This document shows positions 35,168 to 36,105 of a stretch of DNA of 36,105 bases, piece by piece. A program made the translations under genes and the position numbers. Position 1 is the stretch's first letter. Every line of letters begins with the position of its first letter. The stretch comes from Achromobacter sp. Bel (lineage in GTDB: Bacteria > Pseudomonadota > Gammaproteobacteria > Burkholderiales > Burkholderiaceae_B). A model generated the notes under the pieces. The model saw only the letters and a list, made by a program, of their open reading frames with translations. It had not been told where the DNA came from and made no database searches. The stretch spans positions 1 to 36,105 of the forward strand of contig NZ_JABBJN010000060.1 in NCBI RefSeq assembly GCF_012928505.1. Reading direction: 5' to 3'.

Positions 35168-35691
35168 GCGAAGAAAGCCCCGTCCCCGTGTCGCTGGCCT
35201 GCGCCGTGCTGACCGTCAGCGACACCCGCAGCGCGGGGGACGACACCTCCGGCAACCTGCTTGCCCACAGCCTGGCGCACGCCGGCCACCAATGCGTGCG
35301 CCGCGACATCGTGCGCGACGATATCTATCAGATCCGCCGTGTCATCAGCGACTGGATCGCCGACCCTGAAGTACAGATCATCCTGACGACGGGCGGCACG
35401 GGCTTCTCGCATCGCGACCACACGCCGGAAGCCATCCTGCCGCTGCTGGACCGCGAGATCCCCGGCTTTGGCGAGCTGTTCCGCCAGATTTCCTACACCG
35501 AGATCGGCAGCTCCACCCTCCAGTCGCGCGCGTTCGCGGGGTCCGCCAACCAGACGCTGATCTTCTGCCTGCCCGGCTCCAACAATGCCTGCGAAACCGC
35601 CTGGGCGCAGATCCTGCGCGAACAGCTCGACAGCGGCCACCGGCCCTGCAACTTCGCTTCGCATTTCAAGCCCCAACAAGAAGACAACTGA
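35164..35691 (+). CDS. moaB: Molybdenum cofactor biosynthesis protein MoaB
   Basis: This 175-residue protein has the MogA/MoaB fold that binds molybdopterin and prepares it for metal insertion by adenylylation. The ligand-binding signature TTGGTGFSHRD is at 75-85, and the conserved SDTRSAGDDTSG segment at 19-30. Length and sequence fit MoaB rather than MogA, but the two are hard to separate by eye. The stop is three bases before the moeA start. Confidence 0.92.
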   Translation: MSEESPVPVSLACAVLTVSDTRSAGDDTSGNLLAHSLAHAGHQCVRRDIVRDDIYQIRRVISDWIADPEVQIILTTGGTGFSHRDHTPEAILPLLDREIPGFGELFRQISYTEIGSSTLQSRAFAGSANQTLIFCLPGSNNACETAWAQILREQLDSGHRPCNFASHFKPQQEDN

Positions 35692-35694
35692 CCC

Positions 35695-36105
35695 ATGCTG
35701 GATTTCGACCAAGCCCAGACCCTGCTGGCCAATGCCGCGGGGCCGCTGCAGCACCATGAAGACGTCGGCCTGAACGACGCCGCCGGCCGCGTGCTGGCGG
35801 CCGACCTGACCGCCACCGTGGACATTCCGCCGGCCGACAACAGCGCCATGGACGGCTACGCCTTGCGCGTGGCCGACTGGCGCGCGGGCGGCCGGTTGCC
35901 CATCCAGCAGCGTTGCTATGCGGGCGACGTGCCCGAAGCGCTCAAGCCCGGCCACGCGATCCGCCTGTTCACCGGCAGCCTGGTTCCGGACGGCGCCGAT
36001 ACGGTCGTCATGCAGGAAGACACCATCGAAGCCGACAACCTGGTGGAGATCACCCGCCAGCCCGCGCCCAACCAGCACATCCGCCGCCGCGGCGAAGACA
36101 CGATG
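35695..36105 (+). CDS. moeA: Molybdopterin molybdenumtransferase MoeA (5' part)
   Basis: The frame starts at ATG 35695, three bases after moaB, and runs open to the window edge (137 codons). The N-terminal MoeA signature PPADNSAMDGYALR is at about 45-58, and RLFTGSLVPDGADTVVMQEDT at about 94-114 is also typical. MoeA inserts molybdate into adenylylated molybdopterin. The MPT-binding domain and C-terminal domain lie outside the window. Confidence 0.93.
   Translation, partial: MLDFDQAQTLLANAAGPLQHHEDVGLNDAAGRVLAADLTATVDIPPADNSAMDGYALRVADWRAGGRLPIQQRCYAGDVPEALKPGHAIRLFTGSLVPDGADTVVMQEDTIEADNLVEITRQPAPNQHIRRRGEDTM

Noticed and set aside
34840..36078. A 412-codon minus-strand frame across moaE, moaB and moeA
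   Set aside because: Shadow of three conserved overlapping moa genes; composition typical of antisense frames.

Overview
The window reads as core chromosome of a high-GC betaproteobacterium of the Alcaligenaceae, most like Achromobacter or Bordetella. This is judged from protein resemblance, gene order (queA-tgt-yajC-secD-secF; miaB-phoH-ybeY-corC-lnt) and codon use; no database search was possible. I see no prophage, insertion sequence, CRISPR array or plasmid function.

The left edge (1-2609) is a nitrogen-control region. A rightward nasT-type ANTAR antiterminator gene (503-1084) faces the start of a leftward gene cut by the window edge (1-109). Between them lie two divergent, near-consensus sigma-54 promoters, two NtrC-like palindromes, and a leftward leader. 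That leader carries two hexaloop hairpins with the A1/G4 ANTAR signature, and the second overlaps the base of a strong intrinsic terminator. This is the most interesting part of the window: a regulator and, apparently, its RNA target share one intergenic region. cysG (siroheme synthesis, the cofactor of assimilatory nitrite and sulfite reductases) follows with its own sigma-70-type promoter.

Region 2681-6140 has three leftward genes: upp, dacB and an orphan branched-chain-amino-acid-type binding protein. Region 6353-12209 holds queA-tgt (queuosine) and yajC-secD-secF (Sec accessory complex). Region 12339-14636 holds a VOC protein, an AlaX-type Ala-tRNA editing protein and a leftward PAP2 phosphatase. 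Region 14807-20434 is a compact rightward run, miaB-phoH-ybeY-corC-lnt (tRNA modification, RNA metabolism, lipoprotein acylation), with most genes overlapping. A leftward aldo/keto reductase follows.

Region 21861-22661 carries two copies of a tRNA-Ala(GGC)-Glu(TTC)-Asp(GTC) triplet, each followed by a terminator. Then come an orphan three-PAS LuxR-type regulator, bioB overlapping an EamA-family transporter gene, a leftward MFS transporter with a low-complexity tail, a Prx5-type peroxiredoxin, a small secreted protein, a Tat-exported dienelactone-hydrolase-like protein and a 1194-residue DUF748/AsmA-like envelope protein. The window ends in a molybdenum-cofactor cluster moaC-moaD-moaE-moaB-moeA (moeA cut by the edge). 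Molybdenum cofactor and siroheme are both needed for nitrate assimilation, but the two loci are 33 kb apart and no link is shown.
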